Assembly (NCBI GenBank): GCA_903813345.2
Contig: CAIIXF020000006.1
Location: 9,786,989-9,846,988 of the forward strand
Direction of reading: 5' to 3'
DNA length: 60,000 bases
DNA from: Owenia fusiformis
Taxonomy: Eukaryota > Annelida > Polychaeta > Sabellida > Oweniidae
Positions 42,591-56,637 of the stretch are shown here, piece after piece. A model generated the notes under the pieces. It worked only from the letters and a program-made list of their open reading frames with translations, did not search any database and was not told the DNA's origin. The translations under genes were made by a program, and so were the position numbers. How positions within the stretch are numbered: the first letter of the stretch is position 1; every line of letters begins with the position of its first letter.

Positions 42591-45500
42591 CTTAAAGCTT
42601 AGTTGTTTAGAATAATTACTGAGATGTCCTTGATGTATTATTATATCGCAATTAGCGGAGACAGGATAAATACTCTCTGTGGATTACTAAATCATCCCTT
42701 TCACTATGTACTTGTCATGATATATTAATAATTGAATGAATGCTTTATGAATAACTAAACTGTGATGTTTTATAACAAAAATCTGCAATTTTTGAAAAAA
42801 CAAATTGCAAAGACACATCACAAAATATCAATTCTGAAATTTTTGTTTATCAAGCAAAAGGTGATAAAGACATGAATAGAACATTAATTAACAAATAAGC
42901 TTAATTGTGTGATAGAATTCTCATTCATAACTTCACTTGTTTTTGAAATAGGAAGTGTTAATCAAATGGGTTCAGAGACTCAATCGTCAAACAATGACAT
43001 TATAGAACATTGTATAAGACAGTCACAGTTTATAAGTTTTATGATAAAGTTGTAGAAATTAAACTACAGTATATGTACAATCCTTTTATATCCCTAATGT
43101 GTGTTACTTCGCACTAAAAACAAATGCTATGATTATTCAAGTATAATAACTATAAAAAAAATGACAAACATTTCCTCTGTTTGTCAGATTCACATTTTAT
43201 AAATGTAACATGATTTGATGTGAATGTGTATATGTAAAGAAAAACAGCACCCATTATCAAATAACAATAGATCCTTTCATATATCTTTTCCTTTCTTCTT
43301 ACATATTTGAACTGTCACAAAAAGCGAAAGACCATGATATCATAAATCAAATAAAATAAAAATATTCTCACACATTAACCTGTTATTTAGAACACTCCTA
43401 GAGGCAAATATCCATTCAATTCATAGTAAAGCATAATTATATACATGAAGTGTGAATAAGTGACTCATGAAAAGGTGCTCTTAGATTGCCTCATGGTATA
43501 TGGACTTATTCGGGACCTGGGCATTTACATATATATGTATACCTGGTCATTCTTTATACTGCTAATATCAATATGATTATTATGGTGAGTAAAAATCTTA
43601 ATTTTCTCTTGTGTATGAGTCATTAGTGTCAAGGAGAAACTTGTTAAAGGGAGAGGGTGAGGAAGGATTTCAAACATAGTTTAAGAAATGAAAATTATTT
43701 CGACACTAATGGAGGTCACATGTTTAAAGGGCTGGGTGACATAAATCTCAGGATATTCTCAGATGTTGCAGATTTTGTTATTGATTCAATAATATACTAT
43801 AACCACATTTCAAAGGGCAACATAGTGGTCATTGCGTGAAGATATCACTGTGTTCGGTTGCTTGCTCAAATGAGGTTATTATATAAAAATATGTCACAAC
43901 TTTTGGTGGTGACATAGGTGGTGGCATATTTTTACTGTCCCCAACTTTTATGTGGCCAGTGTTTGGCATCTGTAACATGGCGTCTCTGAAATAAAATTTC
44001 CTTTTGGAGTTTCTTTCCCGTAAGTTGATATCCAATCAAAACAGTATGAAGTATGTGATAGGACAATCACTAGTAGTTGATTTCCGAGCAGTAATCGGTA
44101 CGAGTCCTATGATTGGCCGCGATTATTAATCGCGCATGCGCATTTTAACTAATCAAATTGCTGGATTTGTTGCGCATGCGCAAAAACTGAACCGAAAAAT
44201 AAAACCTCACGGAGATTGCTCCTAGTGAAACTTTCTTAACGATCAAAATCAATAGCAAATTGCTTTGAAATACTCAAAGAAAAATGGTATTTAATGGTTG
44301 AATATTAGTTATCTCTTTCAAATGAAGGTATCTGCATCATTTAATGACCTACTAGACGTGTGTAGAACACTGATCTGGGCCAAAAAATAACAAAACTGAT
44401 GCAAACTTTTCATCAATTCTTTTTGTTCAGTGCAAAAATGTGAGTATGAATTCCCGGGAACCTTTTTTCATGGGGTAGCACTTTTTTGAGGGGGGACGCA
44501 ATTTTGGAAAATCAATCCGTCCCAGGGAAGCACTTGTAGACAAGCCTATTGAAAGCACCGCGTCTGTAACAAATGACTAGTACTAATACCCTGAGAATAG
44601 GCCTCGCAAAGTGGTGATAATATGTAATGCTTCAGTATCGTCTAATATAAAAGCATCATCTTTATCTTTTCTTTGCTGTCTTATTGTTAGTAGCAAAATG
44701 GAGGGAATTGTGATTTGTATGATGTCAAATTAACAACTACAATTTATGGCATGATTTAATTTCCTGGGAAAATTGACTCTGACGTCAAATGTTATTGAAA
44801 CTATTGTAGAATACTAAGATTTGCCAATTCTAATTAGAGGAGATACTAATATCCTTGAAGGTCAACGGTCAGACCTTGCAATTGATGTAAATGTGAATAA
44901 GAGAATTGGTGAATACTTGAAATATACTGATATAACCCCATAATACAAATAAACAAACAACATTTAGTTCTATGCTAGAAATCAAAAAGAAATGTGAATC
45001 CAAGTATATTTAGTAAGCGCAACCTTCAAAATGTTCCTGTTCAAATGACAGTCTAAAAGTAATAACAACACATATAATTTTCTCAGTAATTAGCTCTCTC
45101 ATTTTTCACCCTTATGTTGTTGTTTATGATTAGACCCCCTTTAGATCAGCATTAGAGGCACTTGAGAGAGTACCAGCACATGGTAGCAAGCTTGACATGA
45201 GTAACCTAAAAACCTAGTATTGGAATGGACAACATACCCCCTTAACTTCATTTTGTGACAAAATGGTCTTTAGATAAAATACATAATTTGGAAAAATGGG
45301 CGACTATCTTCCAAATGAGGACCCTCAATCAAATTCTACATCATTGCATCACACCTCATATATTTCTCATGAATTAGACCCCCTCCTTCTTCACAGGTCA
45401 TTATTGGCTTTGCAACATCCTTCCCAAAGTACAAAACTGAAGGTGAGATGCAAGGAAATTCATCATGGTATAAATTAAATTACATGAAGCTTTCATGAAT

Positions 45501-48500
45501 TCAATGTAATTAAGTGTAATAATCCATTCAGGATTTCAGCCTCTAAATAGAAGAAGATTCAGTTATGTAATTTTCTAAATGAGGAATTCTACTTATAATA
45601 TAAGTGAATCTGCCTTTGATTATTCATTCAGTACCAAATAACCTATAACCTCAGATAAGATTTGACCTTTATTTTCTGGGAAGAAAATCTATGAGTTTTA
45701 CAGAGGATATCAGTTCATGACAGGTTAAAGATGAGAACATTGTAAAAGTATGCAACATTTCCAAAAGAAGTTGGATTGATGGGAGTATTGCCCAAGGAGG
45801 AACTTACCATTTGGAAGCAAAACAACCAACTATGGTAAATAGAATCATACCCTGAGTCTCTATTACGTAGGAACACTACTCTGACTAATAATCAAAATGA
45901 TTTGAAAATATTGGGATGATCTTACTTATCTCAAATATAACTTCAGTGGCCTTTTCTGTATGTTTGACAGTAAAATTAATGTTACTTACAAAAAAACATG
46001 TCATGTCATCATATTCTGAGCATGTAATCTTATTGGAAGTAGCTTTTATCAAATAATTCTCTGTCATCTAAAGAGTGTAGAAATAGCTCAGCTCTAATGC
46101 AGGGTAAGAGACTCCCTACTTGAGATTAGATTGATCCATGTTCAGGAATATATTGTTAGAAATAACATGAGAATATCCTGGATGATGAATTGATCTTGAA
46201 ATCTAGTTGAATTGATTTAAAGGTAGAATCAAACTTACTGGTTGAAAAATTACAAATATTTTCAATGAGACAACTCAATCTTAACTTAAGTATCTTGGTC
46301 TAATCATGTTGAAGTTACCAATATTTAAAATATAGAATGACATCTGGAATATCAGGGTTTGAAAAGGGTTTGAAAACAGCAGCAAATCTAATTTTGCCAC
46401 TTTGCAGTTTTCATATCTACCAAATATGAAGTTCAGTTTTGGTAATGCTGTACCTATAGTAGCAAATATAGACCTATCATACACATATTTTTTTATCCCA
46501 TATAGCTATTTAAGAAGCACATGGCAGCATCTTGAAAAATATAAGCATGGTACATGGTAGTAGAGAGATTTTGTTCATATTTGATATATGAATACTTCAA
46601 GCATGCCACACTGTCCAATGACACTTTTGGGAGTAGGCGGCCATTTTGAAAAATGGCCACCAGTTTTACCTGTGTTATTTTACGTTATTTTACTATAACT
46701 ATCACTGAAAGTGTGTCAATGTGGAAAAAGTTATGCGTTCTATGCGTTTGATTCTCCCTTTAAAAGTATAAGTGTGATAACAGAATCATTCAGGGGTAAT
46801 GGGTATATCAGACAAAAACAGCTCATCCGTAATGAGGATTTTTACGATTGAAATCATTAGAGATTTCTTCAATTAATGTTTGCGTGCTGGATCTAAAGTC
46901 ATTCTCTATAGAAGATTGATGATTCAATTGAAGAGAGATGGCTCAATGTCAAGATCATAGATTATTATTGGTTCAGAGCCTTTGAGATCTAAAACTTCAA
47001 GTTTTTTCACTTGATTAATTTAATACTAGACAACCTTGGTTGAAAAGTCCAGCTAGTCAGGCTCATTTTACTTAATTTTTCTTAAAAAATGTTATTATGT
47101 AGTATTTTCATGCAGTTTTGAGATTTTGAGGCATGACCATTGACCAACTTTCCTTCTTGCTAATTTCTCATGTAATTTTTTTCAAAATATATGACCATTA
47201 GGTATTTTATGTACAGTTGGTTTAGTGATTTTTCTCACATATCACTTGATTGATTTGGTTATCTATTGATCTCTAGCTGAGATATACATGGAATTCTAAT
47301 ATCAATGACACTTCAAAGGCATATAGGCTTTATATGGCTTTATGTAAAACAAAATAATTGAATCAAGGAACCATCTTATAGTATTTTAGACTGACTCTCT
47401 TTAGTAATAATTAAATTAATATTTGGCAGGGAATGAATATCTTTTATTATGGCATAAGAGAATTATAAGAAATAGTAAATGAGGTCTTTCTCTCCATTTA
47501 TAGAAAGGGTGTGATATCTTGCATTTCCTTATATTAAAAAAGTGAATTGGGGGAAAATACAAAATTCAATGGAATTAGCAAGATATGAAGTAATTTGAGC
47601 ATGAATTCAGAAGGCCTGTCAAGTAATAATTGAATTAATATCTCTCCTATCTTACTTCATTGAACAATATATTATATTAGAATCTTTTGATGGCCCGTAA
47701 AGAAATAACTTGGTGATTTTGTGATTTAAAGGCTCATATTAAGTATAATGATGTCATTTTAAAAGAATTCTGGAAATTTTATTATCATTGGTTGAGAAAT
47801 CAAAATGTATTGATGTGAAAATATTTGCTATAAAACATCTCAGCTCTGTTTTTTAAGTATGAATATTTGAATCAAGAAAAAACTATTTTGAGAGTTCATG
47901 CAAAGATGATCCTTTAAATATAAGAAAATTCTAGAATGGTTTGAATTAGTTTTTGTTGGAATGGACCCTAACAGGTGGAACCTAACCTCATGGTAGATCT
48001 TGTTTTTGTGTCTGCTGCAAAAGGTCATTCTGAATTGAGGTACTGGTAGGGAAAATAACAAGGTGGTCGGGTTTCATATTGAAAATAAAGCAAAATGGAG
48101 AGGATTAAACAAGAAATAAAATGAACAGGCAAAAAGTCAATATATTTAATTGTATGGAAATGCAAGAAAATCAGACACTTCATTCAAATTTTGGAGAGAA
48201 ATTATGGAAAATTAACATTACTTGTAGATATTTCTGAGAGCGGGTTTAACATTTCATACTTACTGAACTATACACATATACTGAGATAATCCAGAACAGC
48301 TTAGAAACAACTAGAAGCAAATGGGGATCTAATGAAATAGACGCGAGAGAGGTAATATTGAGAGTGCCAAAGATATTTTTTCCAGGTCATTTTGGAAGTA
48401 GCTATCAAGAACTGTAAGAAAATTGGGAAATACATACTAATGTATTATAGAGGTTTCAGATAAATTGGATGAGAGAAAAGACTGGAGAAGAGAAGCAATT

Positions 48501-50346
48501 GAGTAGAAAGGCTGTTTGATCACACCAAATAAAGATTTCATTGTAAAGTGCTCAAGTTATGAATTACTTATCTAAGATTTCACTAAATCGCACGATTCAT
48601 GATTATCACTTGAAACATCCGTTTCTCAGATAAAAGGATGATAAAATATTATTTCCTCAATTAGGAATAAGGAAGCAATAGTCATAAAACCATACTAAAC
48701 TGAGCTTTGGTTGGCATTGGCAGATTAGGATTATATCACCCTGTATAAACACTGTAAAAGGGATTATCATATACAGTGTAAAGGAATTCTGGTAAAAGAC
48801 CTATTTTAGTACCACTGGGCACTTACAGGCCTCAGTATTGCCTATTTAACTTACTAATTGCACGCTGGTTTTATCTCTTGGAATAATTGCAGTCAGCTAT
48901 ATTTACCAGATTGGATGGGAGAGCATTTAGCGTCAGAGAGAGCCATAACTTTAATATATTGAGAGACATTAAAACAAGAGGTTTTATCACCACTGAACTT
49001 TAAAACTTGAAATTTGGAAATATTGAGATAAAATAATAGATTGTTTGGATTTGCTCTGCTTTTATATATGTGATGTAATAGGACTTAGGTATATAGCTTA
49101 CCTAATTTATACACTAAAGCACTGATAAGCCTAGAATCAGCTAAGCAGATAAGCTCTGTATTTACACACTAAAAAAATTCCAAACAAAAATACAGCAGAA
49201 TTTTATCAGTTGGTAACCATAGCAACCTTAAAAATCTAGGTTGAGAAGAACCGGGTGACAAAGTGACTAAAATCATAATTGACCACAGATAGAGACACAG
49301 AAATAAAATATAAACCATGGTTTATACGTAGGTTTGTCATACAGCCGGTAAATATTGACAGAGATACATTAGCCTAGTGGTTAATGTTAGAGAATGCATG
49401 CTCAGAGGATGTATTTTGGTCTCCGTTCATGTGAAAATAAAAGTTTAGAGGATAACTAAGGGAAACTGAGTCCACTTATAGATATTTAGTGAAAAACATC
49501 AAGGATATACAACTGATATTGGATTGGGAGTTGCTTCCAATTTAACATGAAGTTCATAAAGGTGAGTTTTTTGTACTTTTGAGCCTGGAAAATGCTAATT
49601 GTGGTCAGAGTTGTGGTTATAGATTTATCTGCATTCCAGCTGATTGATTTATCAGTGTAAACATACAGTATATTCTTAACTGTTAATCTGGGAACTTTTT
49701 TCCCTATGTATACCATACATACATTGATGTAACTTCAACTTCCCAAGGATCAGCCAAGTTGAAAAAATTCACTGCAAGGCAAAAGCAAAAAAGTTTATTG
49801 AATTTTATACTAATTTAGTTAATTTGATTATTATTTAATTTGATTAATTTTGAATTATTTCAGTACCTACATAATCTTTAAGGCATTTTTTTTTCTCTAT
49901 ATGGAAAGGCAAAAAGGCAAATAGTTGGGAGGGGGGGGGGGTTCTGCAACCTGTTGAGACCTCCTGGTGACAGAAAAATACACATGGAAAGTGCCATATG
50001 CTTAGGCTTAACATCTGATTGAGAGATGATTTACATCATATTTGTTATCCCACAGATGATATTCATTGAATATTTATTTATTTGAGTCACATATAGTCCC
50101 ATGTGAATTTTTGGGACTCATTTGATAACCTCATTACAGTAGATTTAGGCAAATGAATTAAAAAAGTGTTAAAATTACAAAAAAGAAAAGCTGTGAAAAT
50201 TCGAAATAAAACATCGTGGAAAATTGCAATTGGAACAATTAACCCGAAGTAATGTGAAATGTGGGAAACTTATGTTTATTGACTTGAATGCATGTGGTTT
50301 AAAATCTGGGTCTATGACCAAAGAAACGGTTTATTTTGACAGATTG
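42591..50346. other. Long gene-free stretch, probably intronic
   Basis: I found no credible exon. Minor items: inverted GCGCATGCGC-containing sequence at 44130-44185; the palindrome GGCGGCCATTTTGAAAAATG near 46636; a poly-G run at about 49930; and a tRNA-like A-box TTAGCCTAGTGGTTAA at 49369-49384 followed by GGTCTCC-like sequence, possibly a SINE remnant. ORFs at 43657, 43829, 45296, 45885, 46281, 47840 and 49486 have no recognisable domains. Confidence 0.4.
49363..49430 (+). repeat. Possible tRNA-derived SINE remnant
   Basis: TTAGCCTAGTGGTTAATG fits a pol III A-box. About 40 bases on, TTTTGGTCTCCG loosely recalls a B-box. There is no intact tRNA fold or tail. Confidence 0.3.
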
Positions 50347-50350
50347 TTAA

Positions 50351-51033
50351 CCTTTAGCGTGCTGCCGGCGGACTCGTCCGCCGAGACTAAAATGTCTCTC
50401 ACAACTGCCGGCGGACCCGTACGCCCGATTTCAAACTTTTAAAAACTTTACTTTTTCGCGCCATTCGTATTGTCCAATTAGATTGTCCGATTTATTCAGT
50501 GCCTAACATGACTTCCTGTTGACCTAGAATGGCGATATTTCGAAAAATAATTCTCAATTCAACAATTTAAACAGTGTTTTAGTCGTTTTTAGTGAACGAA
50601 TCGTACAAAATGGTGGACAAATACGATCACAACGAAAATGTGGAGGAAATGAATTACGATTTCGAGCTCTTTAGGCTCTTGGAAGCCGATAACGGTCATC
50701 GAAAATAGAAACTAGAATATTTTCTGAATTGAAAAATTGAACATTCGATCGCTGCAAATTCAGATTTGGATTCTGACCAGACGAAGAGGCGGAGCGGCGG
50801 ATTCCGGAGGAGTATTCATGGTATATTTATGCCCAGTCGTGTTAATGTACGAAAAAATTCATGAGAACATTTTTTTCATGAGCCAGGCCACTGTATCTTC
50901 CCTTTGTGAAAATTTTATCCAGATTCATTCAGTAGTTATTGAGATATTAATTATTATTTCATTTTTTGCACTATTTGAAAAATAAGCCAGTTGCGTGGGA
51001 TATATTTGCTGAAATAAGGCAGCATGGTAAAGG
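50351..51033. mobile_element. Non-autonomous piggyBac element with TTAA duplication
   Basis: It is flanked by TTAA at 50347-50350 and 51034-51037. The ends are CCTTTAGCGTGCTGCC and the inverted GGCAGCATGGTAAAGG. TTAA sites with CCYTT...GTGC ends are diagnostic of piggyBac. A CCGGCGGACTCGTCCGCCG palindrome and a repeated GCCGGCGGAC lie inside the left end. It retains a short N-terminal ORF. Confidence 0.85.
50610..50708 (+). pseudogene. piggyBac transposase N-terminal fragment
   Basis: ATG GTG GAC at 50610 gives MVDKYDHNENVEEMNYDFEL then FRLLEADNGHRK and TAG. The acidic N-terminus suits a piggyBac transposase start. About 50 bases later DSDQTKRRSGGF appears in another frame. Everything catalytic is deleted. 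Confidence 0.5.
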
Positions 51034-51037
51034 TTAA

Positions 51038-54000
51038 ATAAGTTGTTTCTCTTCAGACTAGACATGCAGTGTCATGCAAATATAAATGGATTATTTGATA
51101 GGCCTGATATTCTTTTTTACTTTATACGTACCTAAAAGAGACTTTTGTCCACCTTATCTTGTTGATTTCCAGATCTGCATCTATTACATTGTAGAAAAAA
51201 TATCAAATATATTTTTAATGTGGCGTATTATTAAGTAAAATATTCTATTGGGTAAGTAGTCTTTTGTGCATAAAGCTCCTATACTTGTACCCCCCCCCCT
51301 CCCTCCATTGTCCCTAACTCACTGAGAAAGGCAATGAAAGTGAGGATGGAATTCAGGGGCTTGTATAAAGTCATATCGATGTTTTCATTATTTATATTGT
51401 AATTTTTTGAGGTTTGTATTCTGTATTCTAAATGTTTTCATTGAACTCTCTTATAATCAGGGATGGATAGGCACCTATAGGGAGGTTTGATTCAATAGAG
51501 AGTTTCACCCTCTCAAGTAATATAAGGTGAAAAGTGAGACAAAGGTACAAGCAAACAACAAAAACATTAATTGGCAAGTTCAATTACTATCATTGGACAC
51601 AAGAGATTCCAAACTGGTAACAAAAACAAAAAATACCAGGGGAATTATTTTGATCATATCTATTAAAAGTGATCAGCTCTAGCATAAAAAATGACAAAGT
51701 TAATTTCTATAGGGAATTTCAGTTCGAGATCTGTCACTTCTTATATTTTACCAAGAACTTTCCGATAGCTGGCAAGTCTCTTCTGAAGTTGTTTACAAGG
51801 TTATAGGGGATAAAATTCCAGCATCCTAAAATTGAAAGAAATCAATTCAAATTCAATAAATTCAATTGGCGCTGCTCTTGTTAACTTCAAATTGTGTTAA
51901 TTGAAAATTAACTTTATTTACACCCCCCCTCCTTCAAATGTTATAGTGTGTTTTGTAAAATTAGAATAGGCAAAGGGGCACTGTAACCTAGACTGAACAA
52001 ATCCAATTTTATAATTACTAAAATAGAATTTTGTTCATTACTTATAATGTTTAACAACAGTCTAGTTCTATTGTTGAACATGTGAACATAATTTCAACCC
52101 TACAGCATCCATCCTATTAGTGTCAATATACAATTATAATAGTATTTGAAAGGGATCATTTTTATGTCAGTTTTCGTGTATGTAGCTCACTACATTGGTA
52201 TGCATGTAGGCTGGTGACCCTAACAGGAAACATCCAGGCTGTCAACCCCCCTAGTTACATCTCCTACTATGAACACTCAGTGCACAGGACGAGTTTTACA
52301 TTCCAACGTTAATTTTTTGACAGCCACTTATCTTTAATTAGACATTAATGTGTTACTGTATGGAATGTTACTCAATGATGTTTTGGGCTTCTTGGGGTGA
52401 TTGATGTTAAAAGTCAAATTTTAGAATTCTTTAAATATTTTTTATCATTTTCAACATAGTATGTTATTTATTTATTATTTAGATGTATAGAAATGTCCCA
52501 CATTCATAATAAATTATTGAATTCTTTTCATTTTAACAGCTGTATCTTTGCAACAAATTAAAATGGTTCTGTGAGAACTTATTTTTAAACTTTGCTAACA
52601 TTAAACATTCATTTGCTTTGATTGTGGTTGATGGAAGGGGGTCATTATTGATTGGGATCCTTAAAGAATCAGCTAAATCTGGCAATATTTAGGTACATTG
52701 TATTTAAGTAATGTTTATAAAGTTTTTGTCATAAGCTCTTATCAGACAGCCAGTAGGTGGTGGCATCTCACTTTTCTTGTCTGTGCTTTTTCCAGATAAA
52801 CCACTTTGACTCAATGTTTTGATTACATTTTTCAGTTTCTTCATTTTTGATTTTTAGGCACAATTTTGTATGTTTTGTTTCTGACGACTTGTAAACATAT
52901 GTTTTTTTGTATTTAAATGACTCAGACTCAGAATTGTGCCACTTAGTGCATGCAACATTTCAAAATATTAGAGACCGTGAGATCACATTTCTGTAATGTT
53001 AAACCTGCATAAGAAATCAACAATTGTGAAGCACTTATTAGATGCCTCTTTTCCCAGTCCATGTGATAAGTTGTTTTCTTTTGTTACCATAGCAACAGTA
53101 TATACTACTTAATCTGTATATGCAATGGTGGCAATCCTATCTTACTGCAAAACATTTGGTTGCTGGTAATGTGTTTATTTACTGGTTTAAATAAAATATA
53201 TCACATCTATATACATGTACTCAAAAACCTGGTAGCAACTATAAACTGTTACCATAGCAATATTGATGGGTATAATCAAATTGGAATGTTTTGTATCTTA
53301 ATTAAATCTGAATTATCAATAGATGTATAAATCACTATTTGAAAGTTTTGGTCATTAACCCTTTATTGACCACCAGTAATTGAGATCATTGAGATCGGAT
53401 TGATGATTCACCACATCAGGGAAGAAAAAGCATGTGTAGATGTCACAAATGGACAGACTTGTATCTTTGTAGTCATCTCCCCCCCCCCGTGTTACCCTGA
53501 GTTTTCTAGAATACCTTCCTCTGACAAGGAGAGATTATTATATAGTCTAGCATCCAGCCAATCAAAGAGCTCTGCATAGCCACTAAATATAGTTGCACAT
53601 GTAGACTAGCATACTAGACAGATTCTTGCAAGTGGTGTTCCAGATATGTTAGATATGTACTTATATAAAATATTTGAGATCTTATCAAATAAGACTTATT
53701 CAAACTTCTGCTTATCTGAAGATAGTCTATTATTAACACTGGAAGAGCTTAATTTGGTACCCTGAGTGATAGAGCCAGTGCACGAGGCTTTGAATAAGAG
53801 AAATAAATATGATACTGTCTTGATACTGACAACATATAAATAAATGACCCCAAAAGTCACCTCTCCTAGTCTAAATGAAAGTTTCTTAATGAAATAAATG
53901 CCACTCCACTTATGATAACATAAGATCCAGTGAAATGTGTTTTGATTTGGTATGCTGGATTGTTATCAAATGTGTTCTCTTCTGATTGGTTTTGACTTGA

Positions 54001-54645
54001 TCAGTATTGTAGATGAAGATCTTTTTAAAATAAGCAAAATCAAATGATTGAAAAGGGTAATAATTAAGTAAAGCAATATTCATTATTTGTAATCTAATTT
54101 AATAATAACTTACATCAAGTCGTCAATTAGGATAGATTTAATAATGTCACTCGAACGGTGTTATAAGAATATAAACCATGTTTCGGAAATTGCAATCCTA
54201 ATGAAACTCCCTTAAATTCTGTTGAAATGACACACTGGAATTAGGGAATCAGTAGAATTAGCCAAGAGGGGGTACTTACATGGGAGAATTATTGAAGTAA
54301 TATGTTCCTAGCCTTTTAGATTGATACAGGAGAAAAAGAACTTAACACAATCAATCACGATTCTAGGAGCTTATGTCCCCATGATTTTCTCTATGTAGTG
54401 TGTTGGAACATAACATAGAGATTGATGAGGGGAGGTGTTTAAATATGAGAAGAAGTGTGAATTGACAGTTTAGGAATTTACAGTTTAGGAACATCTTCCT
54501 TATTTAGAAGGATTTCCTGCAATCTTGATTGCTTGTTAAAACATACAATGGAAAAATGATCATGGATAAGCAGGTATAAAGTATATAAAGGACCTGGGTA
54601 TATATTCTAATTCAAGGATTTTTCATGTTACAGGAGAAGTTTAAC
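51038..54645. other. Gene-free stretch, probably intronic
   Basis: AT-rich, with C-runs near 51291, 51923 and 53480. No exon, RNA or clear element was seen. Confidence 0.4.
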
Positions 54646-55027
54646 GTGACCAGTTCCAAGCCCTGGGTTTCATAGTAGGAGTAGAGCAGGTCTTGGATTT
54701 ATACTATAATTCAAGTATTAATGGGACTGGTTCCAAGCCCTGGGTTTCATAGTAGGAGTAGAGCAGGTCTTGGATTTATACTATAATTCAAGTATTAATG
54801 AGACTGGTTCCAAGCCCTGGGTTTCATAGTAGGAGTAGAGCAGGTCTTGGATTTATACTATAATTCAAGTATTAATGAGACTGGTTCCAAGCCCTATGTT
54901 TCATAGTAGGAGTAGAGCAGGTCTTGGATTCATACTATAATTCAAGTATTAATGGGACTGGTTCCAAGCCCTGGGTTTCATAGTAGGAGTAGAGCAGGTC
55001 TTGGATTTATACTATAATTCAAGTATT
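54646..55027 (+). repeat. 77-base tandem repeat, five copies, abutting the exon acceptor
   Basis: TTCCAAGCCCTGGGTTTCAT followed by AGTAGGAGTAGAGCAGGTCT repeats with an exact 77-base period starting at 54654, 54731, 54808, 54885 and 54962. The last unit runs into the polypyrimidine tract of the exon at 55044. The unit resembles the exon's own sequence TTCCAGGCCCTTGGCTACAT. Confidence 0.85.
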
Positions 55028-55043
55028 TTCTCTTGTGTTACAG

Positions 55044-55231
55044 AAGAAAGACAAGTTAGATGGAGCCAGTGCCAAAGTGTTCCAGGCCCTTGGCTACATG
55101 GAGGGCATCATATACAAGTATGAGGTAGAAAAGAAGATTCTAGCGATGCTCCCAGAGTCTGCTACTATACTACTAGAGGCCATCATGGAAGTGTATACTT
55201 GCCTCAGTACGGCTTCAATCAATCAAGACAG
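55044..55231 (+). CDS. Exon of an unrecognised plus-strand gene (alpha-helical)
   Basis: The acceptor is TCTTGTGTTACAG, phase 0; the donor is GACAG|GTTAGT, phase 2. The peptide starts KKDKLDGASAKVFQALGYME and continues through EVEKKILAMLPESATILLEA to INQD. It is fully open, amphipathic and helix-like. Codon use and higher GC than the flanks support real coding. Phase fits direct joining to the exon at 30696-30921, which would imply a 24-kb intron. Downstream exons lie beyond the window or were not recognised. I cannot name the protein. Confidence 0.7.
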
Positions 55232-56637
55232 GTTAGTTGATTGATTGATTGATTGATTGTTGGTTATATATGGAGACACATCCATATACAAACATATATA
55301 TATATCCCCCTGTCTCCTTAAGGAGAAGCCTCAAATCTAGGTATGTTATGCATTACCTTGTCCCAATATTATTCATAATGACATCAAACTAAATATTGTA
55401 CACAACTCATCTACATTGTATTTCATACAGTAGCAGTACTCTCAGAATTATAGTCTTGCATTAAGTCTCTGGTCTCCCATTTGCCTCAACCTTAAATTCA
55501 AGAGAAATGGGAGTGGCAACATAGGGACTCAATGCACGACTCTGATCAGAATTAATTTTTTCTATTTGCACTTAACTAGCAGCATATATGGTGGAAAAAT
55601 GATAGGAGCAGGTGAAAAGGGTGTTAGATTATTAGATATATTTGAATGTTATGTAAATGTAGCTTGGGTTCTATTCCTGGGGTTGTGTTTGTTCTTTCAG
55701 TGTCAATGTGTAGTTATGGTGATGGTATTTTCTAATAATCATATGTTCTGTTCCATCCACCATTTTTGATTACGTGAACTGCAGTAACTGGCATTAAGAG
55801 GAGCACGAACTGCAGTCTGTAATATTTGTCACAAGTCACATTGACACTAGTCATTTTTGTGGAGTTTGGATTGATAAAAAACAAGACAAAATGTATGAAT
55901 CTTATTTCTTTATGTTACTTTTAATCATTCAATATCAATAAATTTCTTTCAACCACTTTTGATAACTTGATCCCAAAAGTTTGGAACATTTTGCTTCGGA
56001 ACAGAACAATTTTGGAACGGTTCGGTATACAGAGTGACTATTTGATTAAAATAAGTTGATTATCTAGGTCTATTTGGTAATGAAAAGCTCTTCAAAACTC
56101 CTCAATGAGAAGGAGTAAAAAGAAAGATCTTCTTTTGGTGCAAAATGTTGAAAGAAAAATGCTGTTTTGTGGTGATTTAAGGGTCACATGCTGTGGAAGG
56201 GTAAGATTTTCTTGTTCCAGAACTGAACCAAAATTCCTGATTTTTATTCCCTGTTCCATTCCGAGAGTATAATTCTGCGGGTTGGAACACAATCAGGTAT
56301 CCGTGACACCTCTAGTATTAAGGGAACCCCTTACTGGAATTGAGGCAACTTTGGCAGCAATCTTGATCAGAATGTTTGCCTCTAAAATAATTGAATATTT
56401 ACATGTACAATATTCCCATGGATTCATGCTGAATTCAACTTATGTAATATCAAATATGTCACATCTATGAGTGAGGAAATACTTCACAAATATAGTTATT
56501 TCCTGAAGAAAGTGAGGATCCCATAAGTGGGGACAACCCCAGAAGAATACATCTCGTTCTCATTTATTCAGCACTTAAAACTGAAGAAGTAATTTCAGCA
56601 AGTTTTGCCTTCGTAACATTTTACTTTTACATATATA
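55232..56637 (+). other. Intron or spacer after the 55-kb exon
   Basis: It begins with a GATT microsatellite (55236-55258). GGTATCCGTGACACCTCTA at 56296-56314 looks like an inverted hAT-type end (TAGAGGTGTCACGGATACC), preceded by GGAACGGTTCGGTATA-type sequence near 56015; the left end of that element is not placed. No exon was recognised. Confidence 0.4.
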
